Positions 35,766-43,304 of a DNA stretch of 43,304 nucleotides are shown piece after piece. A model generated the notes under the pieces. The model was not told where the DNA came from. It searched no databases and was given only the letters and a program-made list of their open reading frames with translations. Made by a program: the position numbers and the translations under genes. Each line of letters starts with the position of its first letter. Within the stretch, counting starts at the first letter, position 1. The DNA is from Porticoccus sp. (GTDB lineage Bacteria; Pseudomonadota; Gammaproteobacteria; Pseudomonadales; Porticoccaceae): contig JAGPWA010000019.1 of the NCBI GenBank assembly GCA_018066715.1, forward strand, positions 1 to 43,304, in the 5' to 3' direction.

Positions 35766-36315
35766 GCTCGGGATGCTGAAGATTGTCACGGGTATGCTAT
35801 TTCTACTCTATCCATTCTTGATTTACCTAGGGCTGAAAGAGTTTCAGCCGCGTACGTTGGCAGTCATGCTCTTGCTGGTTTCGGTACTGCGTTTTACAGC
35901 ATGGAAAAGTGATGAGAGCATGCCGTCCTATTGGATAGTCGCTGTAGTGTTGGTAGTAATATTGACCTTTGTTACTAATACAAAATTTGGTGTTTACCTT
36001 TACCCCGTTCTGATTAATCTGGCTCTGTTCTTTTTCTTCTTCTTAAGCCTTTTTCATCCACCAACAGTCATAGAAAAAATTGCCCGGCGGCACAGACCTG
36101 AACTTCCTCCCCATGCAGTTGTTTACACCAGGAAAGTAACCTGGGCCTGGTGTCTGTTCTTTATTTTTAATGGTGGTATGTCAGTGCTGAGCTTATTGGT
36201 ATCCGATCAGTGGTGGTTATTGTATAACGGGCTTATATCATATTGCCTAATAGGTGCTTTTTGGGGAGGCGAATATATGATTAGAGTCATGGTGATGAGG
36301 CAGTATGATACTTAG
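35758..36315 (+). CDS. COG4648-type integral membrane protein (ApeG-like)
   Basis: The 185-residue protein has about five or six hydrophobic helices, with FHPPTVIEKIARRHRPELPPHAVVYTRKVTWAWCLFFIFNGG in the middle as in the COG4648 family of predicted membrane proteins linked to APE and related clusters. Its molecular role is unknown. ATG 35758 overlaps the ACP2 end by 8 bases. The longer open frame from 35722 is an artefact inside the ACP gene. Confidence 0.85.
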   Translation: MNKLGMLKIVTGMLFLLYPFLIYLGLKEFQPRTLAVMLLLVSVLRFTAWKSDESMPSYWIVAVVLVVILTFVTNTKFGVYLYPVLINLALFFFFFLSLFHPPTVIEKIARRHRPELPPHAVVYTRKVTWAWCLFFIFNGGMSVLSLLVSDQWWLLYNGLISYCLIGAFWGGEYMIRVMVMRQYDT

Positions 36316-37996
36316 ATCATTACCACTGGATCTTAGCGGGGAAGTTTTTCCTGATGATCACTCTGTCGCTCAACAACTAGATGGACGAGATGTTAGTTGG
36401 CGAGATATCCGGGGTCGCCTTGATTTCTGGTTGAAGAAGCTAGAAGAAATTCCATCAATAAAAGTTGCAGTATTTCACAGTGATAGCGTTGAGTTCCTGT
36501 CAATTATTTTAAGCCTTTGGCACCTAAAAAAAATCCCAGTTGTGCCTGTTAATACATTAGATGAGACGCTATGTTCGGTTAAAAAACATACAGCTGCATT
36601 TGTTGGCGAGTTTGATTTGGTTGCTGAGGTGAAGTCTGATAGTGACAAACCGTTGGATTTTGATTCGACGGATGATATGGCGTTAATTATATTCACATCG
36701 GGTTCTTCTGGTACTCCGAGCGCTATTGGAAAAACATTTGAGCAAATTAATGCGGAACTAGAAATTATTGAGAGGCAATGGGGTTCGGTTGTCCGAAGTG
36801 CGTTAACGGTGGGCACCGTATCTCATCACCATATGTACGGGCTTCCTTTCTGCTTGTTGTGGCCATTGGTTTCTGGTCGGCCATTCCTCTGTCGTGAATT
36901 AATATATTTTGAGCAACTTCTAAAACTAAAGAATAAAAAAATAAATATTATTACTAGTCCTGCACACTTAGAGAATCTCCCGGAACTTATGGACTGGAAA
37001 CAGTTAAATGGCAGAGTAAGTGCTATATTTTCCGCGGGCTCACCTCTTGCCATGGAGGCGGCAAGAAATGTAAAAGAAAAAATGAGTATTGCAGTGAGCG
37101 AGGTTTATGGGAGTACTGAAACAGGTGCGGTTGCATGGCGGGAAAGGGATGCTGAAGAGTTCTGGAGACCTCTTTGCGGTATAGAGGTGAAATCTGTACA
37201 GGGTCGTTTGGCCATTAAATCTCCGGCTGCGATAAAAAATGAGTGGCTGGTCAGTGAAGATACCTGTGAAATTGTCGAGGAACAGAGATTTACGCTTAAA
37301 GGGCGAGCAGATCGAATTATGAAGGTTGGTGGTAAGCGTGTCTCTGCTTCCGCTATTGAGCGGCAGTTAGAAGAGCATTCCTGGGTTGAGAAAGCGTGTG
37401 TCGTGCTATTGCCGCAGCACAAATATCGAGTTGGTGCAGTGATACAGCTGACAGCGATTGGGCATGAAAAGTTAGTGGACCTTGGGAAATTTGCGGTTCA
37501 AAAACAAATTTCGACGATACTTTCTGCTAATGTCGAAAAGGTTGCATGGCCCCGTTATTGGCGATTTGTTTCACAGTTACCTCTCAATGCACAAGGTAAA
37601 ATAACTGCTGAGCAGCTGAAGGCACAGTTTCATGATCGAGATCGTCCCCGGTTTCCTCAGGTTGTTGAATCACTGGCGGGTGAAACGGCTTGTGAGCAGA
37701 TTGTTGACTTTGTGGTTCCCTCGGATCTTCTGTACCTAGAGGGACATTTCCCCGGTAGACCTATATTGCCTGGTGTCGTACAAGTGAGCTGGGCAATTCA
37801 CTACGGGAGAGAGCTGATGGGGGAACCGGGAAACTTTGTGGGACTAGAAGGACTCAAGTTCCAGCGGGTGATCAGACCCAGGCAGGATATTCAGCTTAGA
37901 TTGCAATGGAGTGCGCAGAAATCAAAATTGACTTTTAGCTATACCAGTGAGGAGTACACCCATTCAAGTGGGCGCATCGTTTTTTCTGGAGCATAA
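36305..37996 (+). CDS. Acyl-ACP/aryl-acid synthetase fused to ApeI-type hotdog dehydratase
   Basis: The 563-residue fusion has two parts. Residues ~1-445 are an ANL adenylating enzyme: P-loop TSGSSGTPSAIGK (131-143), YGSTETGAVAW (268-278), KGRADRIMKVGGKRVS and the catalytic lysine Lys432 in NAQGKI. Residues ~455-563 are a hotdog dehydratase with LEGHFPGRPILPGVVQ (His481) and FQRVIRPRQDIQL, as in ApeI/FabZ-like proteins. It would activate the aryl starter (4-hydroxybenzoate-like) onto ACP and dehydrate 3-hydroxyacyl-ACP. In E. coli-type clusters these are separate genes apeH and apeI. The start overlaps the previous gene by 11 bases. Confidence 0.9.
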   Translation: MILRSLPLDLSGEVFPDDHSVAQQLDGRDVSWRDIRGRLDFWLKKLEEIPSIKVAVFHSDSVEFLSIILSLWHLKKIPVVPVNTLDETLCSVKKHTAAFVGEFDLVAEVKSDSDKPLDFDSTDDMALIIFTSGSSGTPSAIGKTFEQINAELEIIERQWGSVVRSALTVGTVSHHHMYGLPFCLLWPLVSGRPFLCRELIYFEQLLKLKNKKINIITSPAHLENLPELMDWKQLNGRVSAIFSAGSPLAMEAARNVKEKMSIAVSEVYGSTETGAVAWRERDAEEFWRPLCGIEVKSVQGRLAIKSPAAIKNEWLVSEDTCEIVEEQRFTLKGRADRIMKVGGKRVSASAIERQLEEHSWVEKACVVLLPQHKYRVGAVIQLTAIGHEKLVDLGKFAVQKQISTILSANVEKVAWPRYWRFVSQLPLNAQGKITAEQLKAQFHDRDRPRFPQVVESLAGETACEQIVDFVVPSDLLYLEGHFPGRPILPGVVQVSWAIHYGRELMGEPGNFVGLEGLKFQRVIRPRQDIQLRLQWSAQKSKLTFSYTSEEYTHSSGRIVFSGA

Positions 37997-38003
37997 ATAA
38001 TTG

Positions 38004-38750
38004 ATGGAATCAATCAGGCTTTGTGTGATTATCCCGGTGTATAACCACCCTGAGTATTTGGCTCGGTTGGTAAATAGACTGCATGAATATGAGCTTCCGG
38101 TCATTCTTATTGATGATGGTAGCGAGAGCACTTGTCAGCTATTAATGGCCCGTCTCGCCAATGAATTCGAGAATGTTCAGCTTGCAGTTCATCATCATAA
38201 TAAAGGAAAGGGTGCGGCGATAAAGAGTGGCTTACATTTTGCGGAGCAACTGGGATATACACATGCATTACAGGTAGATGCTGATGGACAGCATGATTTG
38301 AATGATATTCCCAAGTTTAAAGAGGCCGTATTTCGCCACCCTGATGCGTTAATTACAGGTTACCCGGAGTACGATGATACAGTCCCAAAACTTCGCTATT
38401 ACGGTCGCTATGGCTCACATATCTGGGTTTGGATAAATACGCTTTCTACATTAATTATCGATTCAATGTGTGGTTACAGGATTTACCCTGTGGTTACCAG
38501 CAACCAGTTGCTTGCTCAAGAAATAATGGGTGATCGTATGGACTTTGATGGTGAGTTTATTGTTCGGTGGTGCTGGTCAGGGCAGCCTTTAGAGCAGATT
38601 CAAACAAGAGTAGTTTATCCAGATAATGGGGTTTCACATTTCCACCTGTTCAATGATAACAAGCTAATTTCTTGGATGCATATGCGTCTTTTCTTTGGGA
38701 TGTTACAGCGCATGCCTAAATTACTGTTACGAAAATGGCAAAAAAAATGA
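38004..38750 (+). CDS. Family 2 glycosyltransferase of the APE cluster
   Basis: The 248-residue GT-A glycosyltransferase has CVIIPVYNHPEYL, VILIDDGSES, NKGKGAAIKSGL, QVDADGQHD (DxD-type motif) and a C-terminal hydrophobic segment. It resembles dolichol-phosphate-mannose-synthase-like enzymes. In many APE clusters a single protein (ApeJ) combines a glycosyltransferase and an LpxL-like acyltransferase. Here the acyltransferase is the next gene, overlapping by ATGA or 16 bases. ATG 38004 follows an in-frame TTG at 38001. It may glycosylate the polyene or a lipid anchor. Confidence 0.88.
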   Translation: MESIRLCVIIPVYNHPEYLARLVNRLHEYELPVILIDDGSESTCQLLMARLANEFENVQLAVHHHNKGKGAAIKSGLHFAEQLGYTHALQVDADGQHDLNDIPKFKEAVFRHPDALITGYPEYDDTVPKLRYYGRYGSHIWVWINTLSTLIIDSMCGYRIYPVVTSNQLLAQEIMGDRMDFDGEFIVRWCWSGQPLEQIQTRVVYPDNGVSHFHLFNDNKLISWMHMRLFFGMLQRMPKLLLRKWQKK

Positions 38751-39685
38751 GTCAGTCACGGCACTGGGCTTATATTTCAGAAACAGGTACTACCATTGGT
38801 ATGCATATTTTAATTTTTGCATACCAGATTGGCGGTCCTTGGCTATTTAAAATATTTTTATTTCCTGTGGTTGGTTTTTATTTTTTACTACGTAGTGATT
38901 CGCGAAAAGCTTCACGAGAATATCTTGTGCGTGTACGCAAAAAAACTTCTAGTCTACCGCCTGTGAGCTGGAGGCTGAGCTTTGCTCATTTTTGGAATTT
39001 TTCTCTGGCTATAATTGACAAGTTTTCTATCTGGATAGATAAACTGTCGCCAGATGATGTGATCATACACAATATTGAGCTTATCGATGAGTTGGTGTCG
39101 CGAGGACAAGGTGGAATATTTGCGATTTCCCATCTGGGTAATTTTGAAGTGCTCAGTGCACTGTCAGAGCACCACAAAGGTGTAAAGTTAACAGTATTAC
39201 ACCATACCAAGCATGCTGAAAAATTTAATCGTGTATTGAAAAAGTACATAATGGAGAGCAATGTTGAACTACTTCAGGTGACGGATTTAGATGTATCATT
39301 GGCCATGACCTTAAGCGAAAAAATTGATCGAGGTGAGTTTATTGCCATCGCTTCTGACCGTGTACCTCTTAATAATTCTAAGGCGACAGTCACTTGTGAC
39401 TTTCTTGGGGGGATGGCTGAATTTCCAAAGGGGGCCTATATATTGGCTTATATTCTTGCCTCGCCGATACTGATGCTGATTTGTATTAAAGAGAGAAATA
39501 GCCATAACGTCTATATCGAATCGCTGTCTGAGTCTGGAAAGGTGCCCAAAGCCCAACGCTCTTCCTTTATTTCAGTTACGGCACAAATATTTGCCACGCG
39601 ATTGGAATACTACGTGTGTAAGGCGCCTTTACAGTGGTTCAATTTTTATGATTTTTGGTATCGAGATATTGATATGGATGAGTAA
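38735..39685 (+). CDS. LpxL/HtrB-type lysophospholipid acyltransferase
   Basis: The 316-residue protein has an N-terminal membrane segment and the acyltransferase motif SHLGNFE (His133, Glu138), followed by LTVLHHTKHAEKFNRVLKK and ASDRVPLNN, the LpxL-like pattern. It probably transfers the aryl-polyene acyl chain (or another acyl group) to the lipid or sugar-lipid acceptor. ATG 38735 or ATG 38747 (ATGA with the preceding stop) are both possible. Read with the preceding glycosyltransferase it equals a split ApeJ-type enzyme. Confidence 0.87.
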   Translation: MAKKMSQSRHWAYISETGTTIGMHILIFAYQIGGPWLFKIFLFPVVGFYFLLRSDSRKASREYLVRVRKKTSSLPPVSWRLSFAHFWNFSLAIIDKFSIWIDKLSPDDVIIHNIELIDELVSRGQGGIFAISHLGNFEVLSALSEHHKGVKLTVLHHTKHAEKFNRVLKKYIMESNVELLQVTDLDVSLAMTLSEKIDRGEFIAIASDRVPLNNSKATVTCDFLGGMAEFPKGAYILAYILASPILMLICIKERNSHNVYIESLSESGKVPKAQRSSFISVTAQIFATRLEYYVCKAPLQWFNFYDFWYRDIDMDE

Positions 39686-39690
39686 GAGAT

Positions 39691-40116
39691 ATGACTAAAA
39701 AAACTCCTCTTATAGCGGAAGTGGATATCGAAATTCCTTTTCATGATGTGGATGCTGCTGACATTGTTTGGCACGGGCATTATGTCAAATATATTGAGAT
39801 TGCTCGTTGTAAGCTGTTGGATCTGATTGAGTACAACTACCCTCAAATGAAAGCATCCGGGTATTTGTGGCCGGTTATCGATATACGTATTCAATATGTA
39901 CGCCCGGCCGTTTTTCAGCAAGTGATACGTGTCGTTGCAACGTTAATTGAATGGGAGCATCGCTTAAAAATAAAATATCAAATTCTTGATGTCGAGTCGG
40001 GTCAACGATTGACCAAGGGATACAGTGTTCAGGTTGCAGTCGAGGCGGAAACGGGTGAGATGTTGTTGGCATCACCCGATGTACTGCAAAAGAAGTTTGG
40101 TGTAGAGGGGTTGTGA
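39691..40116 (+). CDS. YbgC/4HBT-family acyl-CoA or acyl-ACP thioesterase (ApeK-like)
   Basis: The 141-residue hotdog thioesterase has the motif FHDVDAADIVWHGHYVKY, with Asp21 and His28 spaced as in YbgC, and IRIQYVRPAVFQQVIRV. It probably proofreads or releases stalled acyl chains from ACP. It lies 5 bases after the acyltransferase and 7 bases before the LolA-like gene. Length and catalytic residues are normal. Confidence 0.92.
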   Translation: MTKKTPLIAEVDIEIPFHDVDAADIVWHGHYVKYIEIARCKLLDLIEYNYPQMKASGYLWPVIDIRIQYVRPAVFQQVIRVVATLIEWEHRLKIKYQILDVESGQRLTKGYSVQVAVEAETGEMLLASPDVLQKKFGVEGL

Positions 40117-40123
40117 CGCGGTG

Positions 40124-40678
40124 ATGGCTAAAAAAATTATATTAATAGCTTCGCTGCTCATTTGTGTTCATGTTATGGCTGGTAACGGTTTGCAGGCAGA
40201 AGTTGCCAGTAGGGTGCAAGCGGTTAAAAGCCTCTCCGGTAGTTTTAAGCAACAACGCTCAATTTCAGTCTTGCCCTTGTTGTTACTATCAGAAGGTTCT
40301 TTCGAGTATACCCGTGCGAACGGCATGATATGGCAAACAATGGCGCCCGTGGAGTCAATCGTCACTATTACTTCTTCTGGTATTGATGTAGGTGATGGTT
40401 CGTCTCAAACAGTGGGTTCAGCGCATGTTGCCGCGGCACTCTTGGGGGTTTTTTCTGGGAGGTTCGACTTGCTGAAAGAACAGTTTACGATTGATGCCAA
40501 GGGTGATGCGGCTGAGTGGCAGCTGGAGTTGAGACCTAAATCAGCGCTTGTGGCAGAGCAAATAGTGTCCATATCCATCAGTGGTCGACAAGCTATAGAT
40601 ACGGTGGTTGTTTCTGAGGCCAATGGAGACACTTCATCCATTTCTTTAGTAACAGAGACTATAACAACCGATAAGTGA
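40124..40678 (+). CDS. LolA-like periplasmic carrier protein (ApeL-like)
   Basis: The 184-residue protein begins with a signal peptide (to about VMAGNG). The mature part, with VKSLSGSFKQQRSISVLPLLLLSEGSFEYTRANGMIWQTMAPVES, is the LolA-like half-barrel pattern used for lipid carriers. LolA homologues in APE clusters are thought to ferry the polyene lipid across the periplasm with the MMPL exporter. ATG 40124 follows an in-frame GTG at 40121. Confidence 0.88.
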   Translation: MAKKIILIASLLICVHVMAGNGLQAEVASRVQAVKSLSGSFKQQRSISVLPLLLLSEGSFEYTRANGMIWQTMAPVESIVTITSSGIDVGDGSSQTVGSAHVAAALLGVFSGRFDLLKEQFTIDAKGDAAEWQLELRPKSALVAEQIVSISISGRQAIDTVVVSEANGDTSSISLVTETITTDK

Positions 40679-40688
40679 ACCTCTGAAG

Positions 40689-43031
40689 GTGAAATCAAAA
40701 AAGAGTTATATGCAAACGGGAAGGTTTTCATGGGTTGCTTTCGTATGGATCGTGATACTGATAACTTGCACCACTTACAGTTTCATAAAAATTCAGTCAG
40801 GGCGCGGTTTTGACAGCAATATCTTCAGTTTAATTCCAGATCAGCTTATCCCTGTAGCCAACCCAATAGTAAGAGAGCAGTTACGGCAACAGGCAGAGCG
40901 GCATTTTATTATCCTGGTAAAAGGAAGAGATCAAGCCTCTGGTTTGATGCTAGCAAAAAAACTGAAAAAAAGTCTTTCCACGGTAAATGATATCTCTCTT
41001 GATACAGTTGATGCCCAGTTAGAAGCATCTATACGGACGTTCTTTAAACCGTTTCGCCACCAGTTATTGTCTGTCAGGATGCGCAATATTTTAACAAACT
41101 CTTCTGTTGAAGAAATTGTTCTCCAGAGTTTGGAAGAGCTCTATAGCCCGATCCGCCCCTACTCGTTATATGGCTATGATGAAGACCCTTTTAACCTGGG
41201 AGGGCAATGGTTACAAGCAAATTTCACGGGTAAGCAGCGTGTAAGCACAACAGAAATCCCCTCGATTAAGGACGATGAAGGTAACTGGTACTTGGTGAGT
41301 GCCCAGTTGAAGCGAAGTCCATACGATCTTGGTCTTCAGCTACGATTAAGTAGCGCTCTTAGCTTATACCGACAGCATCATCCATCAGCGGAATTACTTA
41401 CATCTGGATTGATATTCCACGCTATTGAGGGTAGCCAGATTGCGCAAAAAGAGGTGTCAACAGTTGGTCTGGGGTCGCTGTTGGCGATAATAGTGCTGGT
41501 GGTCAGTGTTTTCCGATCAATACAAAGCCTGTTATTTATGTTGTGTGTCTTGGGTTGTAGCACAGTGGTGGCCTTGTCTTCTACCTGGCTAGTGTTTGGT
41601 CAGGTACATATAGTCACCCTTGCATTTGGGTCTACCCTTCTAGGGCTTGCCGCTGATTATTGTTTTCACTTTTTGGTGAAAATGCGAGCCTTGGGTCATG
41701 CTAAAAAAACACGAAAAATATTATTCAAAGGGCTTTTGGTGAGTGCTGTATCGAGTATTTTGGCTTATCTAGCTCAGATGTTTTCCCCATTCCCGGGGTT
41801 GCAGCAGTTTGCTATTTTTGTCTCATCTGGGTTGGCAGCTGCTTGTGTTACGGTGTTGTTGCTGGGCGGGGCCTTGCCAACTACAGTGCCAAATCCAGTG
41901 CCACTCGGTGTTGCCTATAATAGATTTTTCAAACCACTGTATTTAAAAATTGTTCATTTCAGGTGTAGCGTGTTATTGGCCTTGTTGTTATTTGTCATCA
42001 TTGCAGTGCATACGGTGATACAGCGAGGTGCCAATGATGATGTACGTTTGTTAAATACATCGGGTAAACAACTGCTGTCTACCGAAAAAAGAGTTAGAGC
42101 TTTACTAGGTAGCCATAGTGTTCAGCGATATTTTCTCATTGAAGGAAAGTCACGGGAAGGTGTTCTCCAGAAAGCAGAAGTTTTGGATGATGTATTTGGG
42201 CGCCGCTCTGAACAATCTTCTGGTGGTATGCTGATATCGTCTGCCGCTGTCATTCCCTCCATCCTGCGCCAGAAAAGTGATTACAGATTGATTAAAGAGA
42301 AGATATATTCTAAGCGAGGTGCAGCTGCACTTTTGTGTGAACGTTTAGGTAGCGATTGTGCTTGGCTACAGCCCCCCGCTTCATTTCGTCCAGTAACACT
42401 GTCTGAAGAGCTGCCACCTATAGTAAAAATGTTATACCCAATGGAGGCACTGGTTAAACAAAATACAGCGGTCATCTTCTTGAAAGGAGCCACAGAAAAA
42501 GATAAGGCTTGGGCTAACGACATACAACTGCCTGGTGTCAGATATATTGATCAGGTTCAAAATCTGAGTGTGATTTTAATGGGCTCCCGTCAACAGGTTA
42601 GTTGGTTGTTGGCAGGATTTATGGTTTGTTTGGCGTTAGCCGGTACAATACTTTTTGGCAGCAGGGTTATCGTAATTATAGGTGCTGTGACCATATCTTG
42701 TTTGGCGGCTTTATTATTTTCAGCACCGATGGGAGTTACATTATTCCATGTGTTAGCGCTTTTATTGGTGATTGGTATTGCTGTGGATGCGGCAGTTTTT
42801 TTTATCACCCCAGGTCTTGATCGAAATACATGGTCGGCATCTTCATTAGCCTGTGTCACGTCAGTGGTGGCATTTGGTTTGTTGTCTTTTAGCGGGGTTC
42901 CACTGCTAAATCAGTTTGGTAAAGTGGTCTTTTTTGGCTTAGTAACAGCTTGGTTGGTGATACCTATATTCCACCATTTAGTGACTACTAGTCATGAGAA
43001 AAATAAAAGCAAGGGTAAAGTGAGTGGTTGA
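40689..43031 (+). CDS. MMPL/RND-type exporter (ApeM-like)
   Basis: The 780-residue protein has about 12 transmembrane segments arranged as one N-terminal helix, a periplasmic loop, five helices, and then a duplicate: residues ~15-35, ~255-395 (LAADYCFHFLVKMRALG) and ~425-445, ~640-775 (GIAVDAAVFFITPG). It is an MMPL-family exporter, presumably for the aryl-polyene lipid. The start is GTG 40689 (SD-like GAAGG); an internal ATG lies at 40710. The 3' end overlaps the next gene by 8 bases. Confidence 0.92.
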   Translation: MKSKKSYMQTGRFSWVAFVWIVILITCTTYSFIKIQSGRGFDSNIFSLIPDQLIPVANPIVREQLRQQAERHFIILVKGRDQASGLMLAKKLKKSLSTVNDISLDTVDAQLEASIRTFFKPFRHQLLSVRMRNILTNSSVEEIVLQSLEELYSPIRPYSLYGYDEDPFNLGGQWLQANFTGKQRVSTTEIPSIKDDEGNWYLVSAQLKRSPYDLGLQLRLSSALSLYRQHHPSAELLTSGLIFHAIEGSQIAQKEVSTVGLGSLLAIIVLVVSVFRSIQSLLFMLCVLGCSTVVALSSTWLVFGQVHIVTLAFGSTLLGLAADYCFHFLVKMRALGHAKKTRKILFKGLLVSAVSSILAYLAQMFSPFPGLQQFAIFVSSGLAAACVTVLLLGGALPTTVPNPVPLGVAYNRFFKPLYLKIVHFRCSVLLALLLFVIIAVHTVIQRGANDDVRLLNTSGKQLLSTEKRVRALLGSHSVQRYFLIEGKSREGVLQKAEVLDDVFGRRSEQSSGGMLISSAAVIPSILRQKSDYRLIKEKIYSKRGAAALLCERLGSDCAWLQPPASFRPVTLSEELPPIVKMLYPMEALVKQNTAVIFLKGATEKDKAWANDIQLPGVRYIDQVQNLSVILMGSRQQVSWLLAGFMVCLALAGTILFGSRVIVIIGAVTISCLAALLFSAPMGVTLFHVLALLLVIGIAVDAAVFFITPGLDRNTWSASSLACVTSVVAFGLLSFSGVPLLNQFGKVVFFGLVTAWLVIPIFHHLVTTSHEKNKSKGKVSG

Positions 43032-43304
43032 ATCTGTAGAGGTTGTCATTATTGGCGCGGGGCCATCGGGCACCATTGCCGCGGCATTGCTACAGCGTAA
43101 CGGCCATGACGTCGTTGTGTTGGAGCAAAATGAGTTTCCTCGTTTTGCTATCGGTGAAAGTTTGCTGCCATATTGCATGGAGTTTATTGAGCAGGCTGGA
43201 ATGATGGATGCGGTAACTGCTGCGGGCTTTCAGTTGAAGAATGGCGCTGTATTCGCTGGAAGCGGAATGTTCGAGAGTTTTGATTTTCATGAGAAATTTT
43301 CTTC
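43024..43304 (+). CDS. FAD-dependent oxidoreductase, 5' part (runs off the window)
   Basis: A GTG at 43024 opens a frame that continues to the window edge (about 93 residues visible). The N-terminus has the FAD-binding motif VVIIGAGPSGTIAAALL and then FPRFAIGESLLPYCMEFIEQAGM, typical of the geranylgeranyl-reductase/tryptophan-halogenase-like family of flavoproteins. Such an oxidoreductase is a usual member of APE clusters after the exporter. The substrate cannot be told from this part. Confidence 0.85.
   Translation, partial: MVESVEVVIIGAGPSGTIAAALLQRNGHDVVVLEQNEFPRFAIGESLLPYCMEFIEQAGMMDAVTAAGFQLKNGAVFAGSGMFESFDFHEKFS

Overview
The window looks like a gammaproteobacterial chromosome of the Pseudomonadales/Cellvibrionales type. 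The divergent gatCAB / mreBCD-maf-rng-yhdP-nitrilase block and the proA-nadD-rsfS-rlmH block are gene orders known from Pseudomonas and relatives. No rRNA, tRNA, insertion sequence, integrase or CRISPR array was seen. No gene-free stretch exceeds about 270 bases.

Region 1 (1-11622, + strand) is the distal part of an alginate operon: the 3' end of alg44, then algK, algE, algI, algJ, algF, algX, algL, an algG-like gene and algA, nearly all overlapping or abutting. The order differs from Pseudomonas (alg44-K-E-G-X-L-I-J-F-A): the acetylation genes I-J-F lie between algE and algX, and the AlgG-like protein lies after algL. That protein keeps the AlgG fold and C-terminal features but has no DPHD catalytic motif. 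The region is visibly more AT-rich than its neighbours. Products cover inner-membrane export (Alg44), periplasmic scaffold and outer-membrane exit (AlgK/AlgE), O-acetylation (I/J/F/X), lyase clearance (AlgL) and precursor supply (AlgA).

Region 2 (11792-25856) is housekeeping. On the - strand are gatC-gatA-gatB and a small PA4642-like gene. On the + strand are mreB-mreC-mreD (cell shape), maf, rng (RNase G), yhdP (large AsmA-like envelope protein), a nitrilase-family amidase and a periplasmic MsrB. mreC has no standard start codon upstream of its conserved N-terminus and seems to use AUU.

Region 3 (25995-32422) mixes a small orphan gene, a CNNM/CBS membrane protein, a two-gene wHTH-nucleotidyltransferase (MNT) plus HEPN-like pair behind a promoter carrying two operator-like repeats, and the - strand proA-nadD-rsfS-rlmH operon with a DUF4124 gene upstream.

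Region 4 (32527-43304) is an aryl-polyene-type (APE, flexirubin/xanthomonadin-like) biosynthetic cluster that runs off the right edge. On the - strand are a phosphopantetheinyl transferase and a small secreted protein. Divergent to them are a chain-length-factor-like ketosynthase, a PlsC acyltransferase, two ACPs, a COG4648 membrane protein, an acyl-ACP synthetase fused to a hotdog dehydratase, a family 2 glycosyltransferase, an LpxL-like acyltransferase, a thioesterase, a LolA-like carrier, an MMPL exporter and the start of an FAD oxidoreductase. Together they would activate an aryl acid, hold it on ACP, finish the polyene, attach it to a lipid and export it to the outer membrane.

The best leads for something undescribed are the catalytically stripped AlgG homologue inside an otherwise intact alginate operon, and the MNT-HEPN pair with its operator-embedded promoter and atypical active sites.
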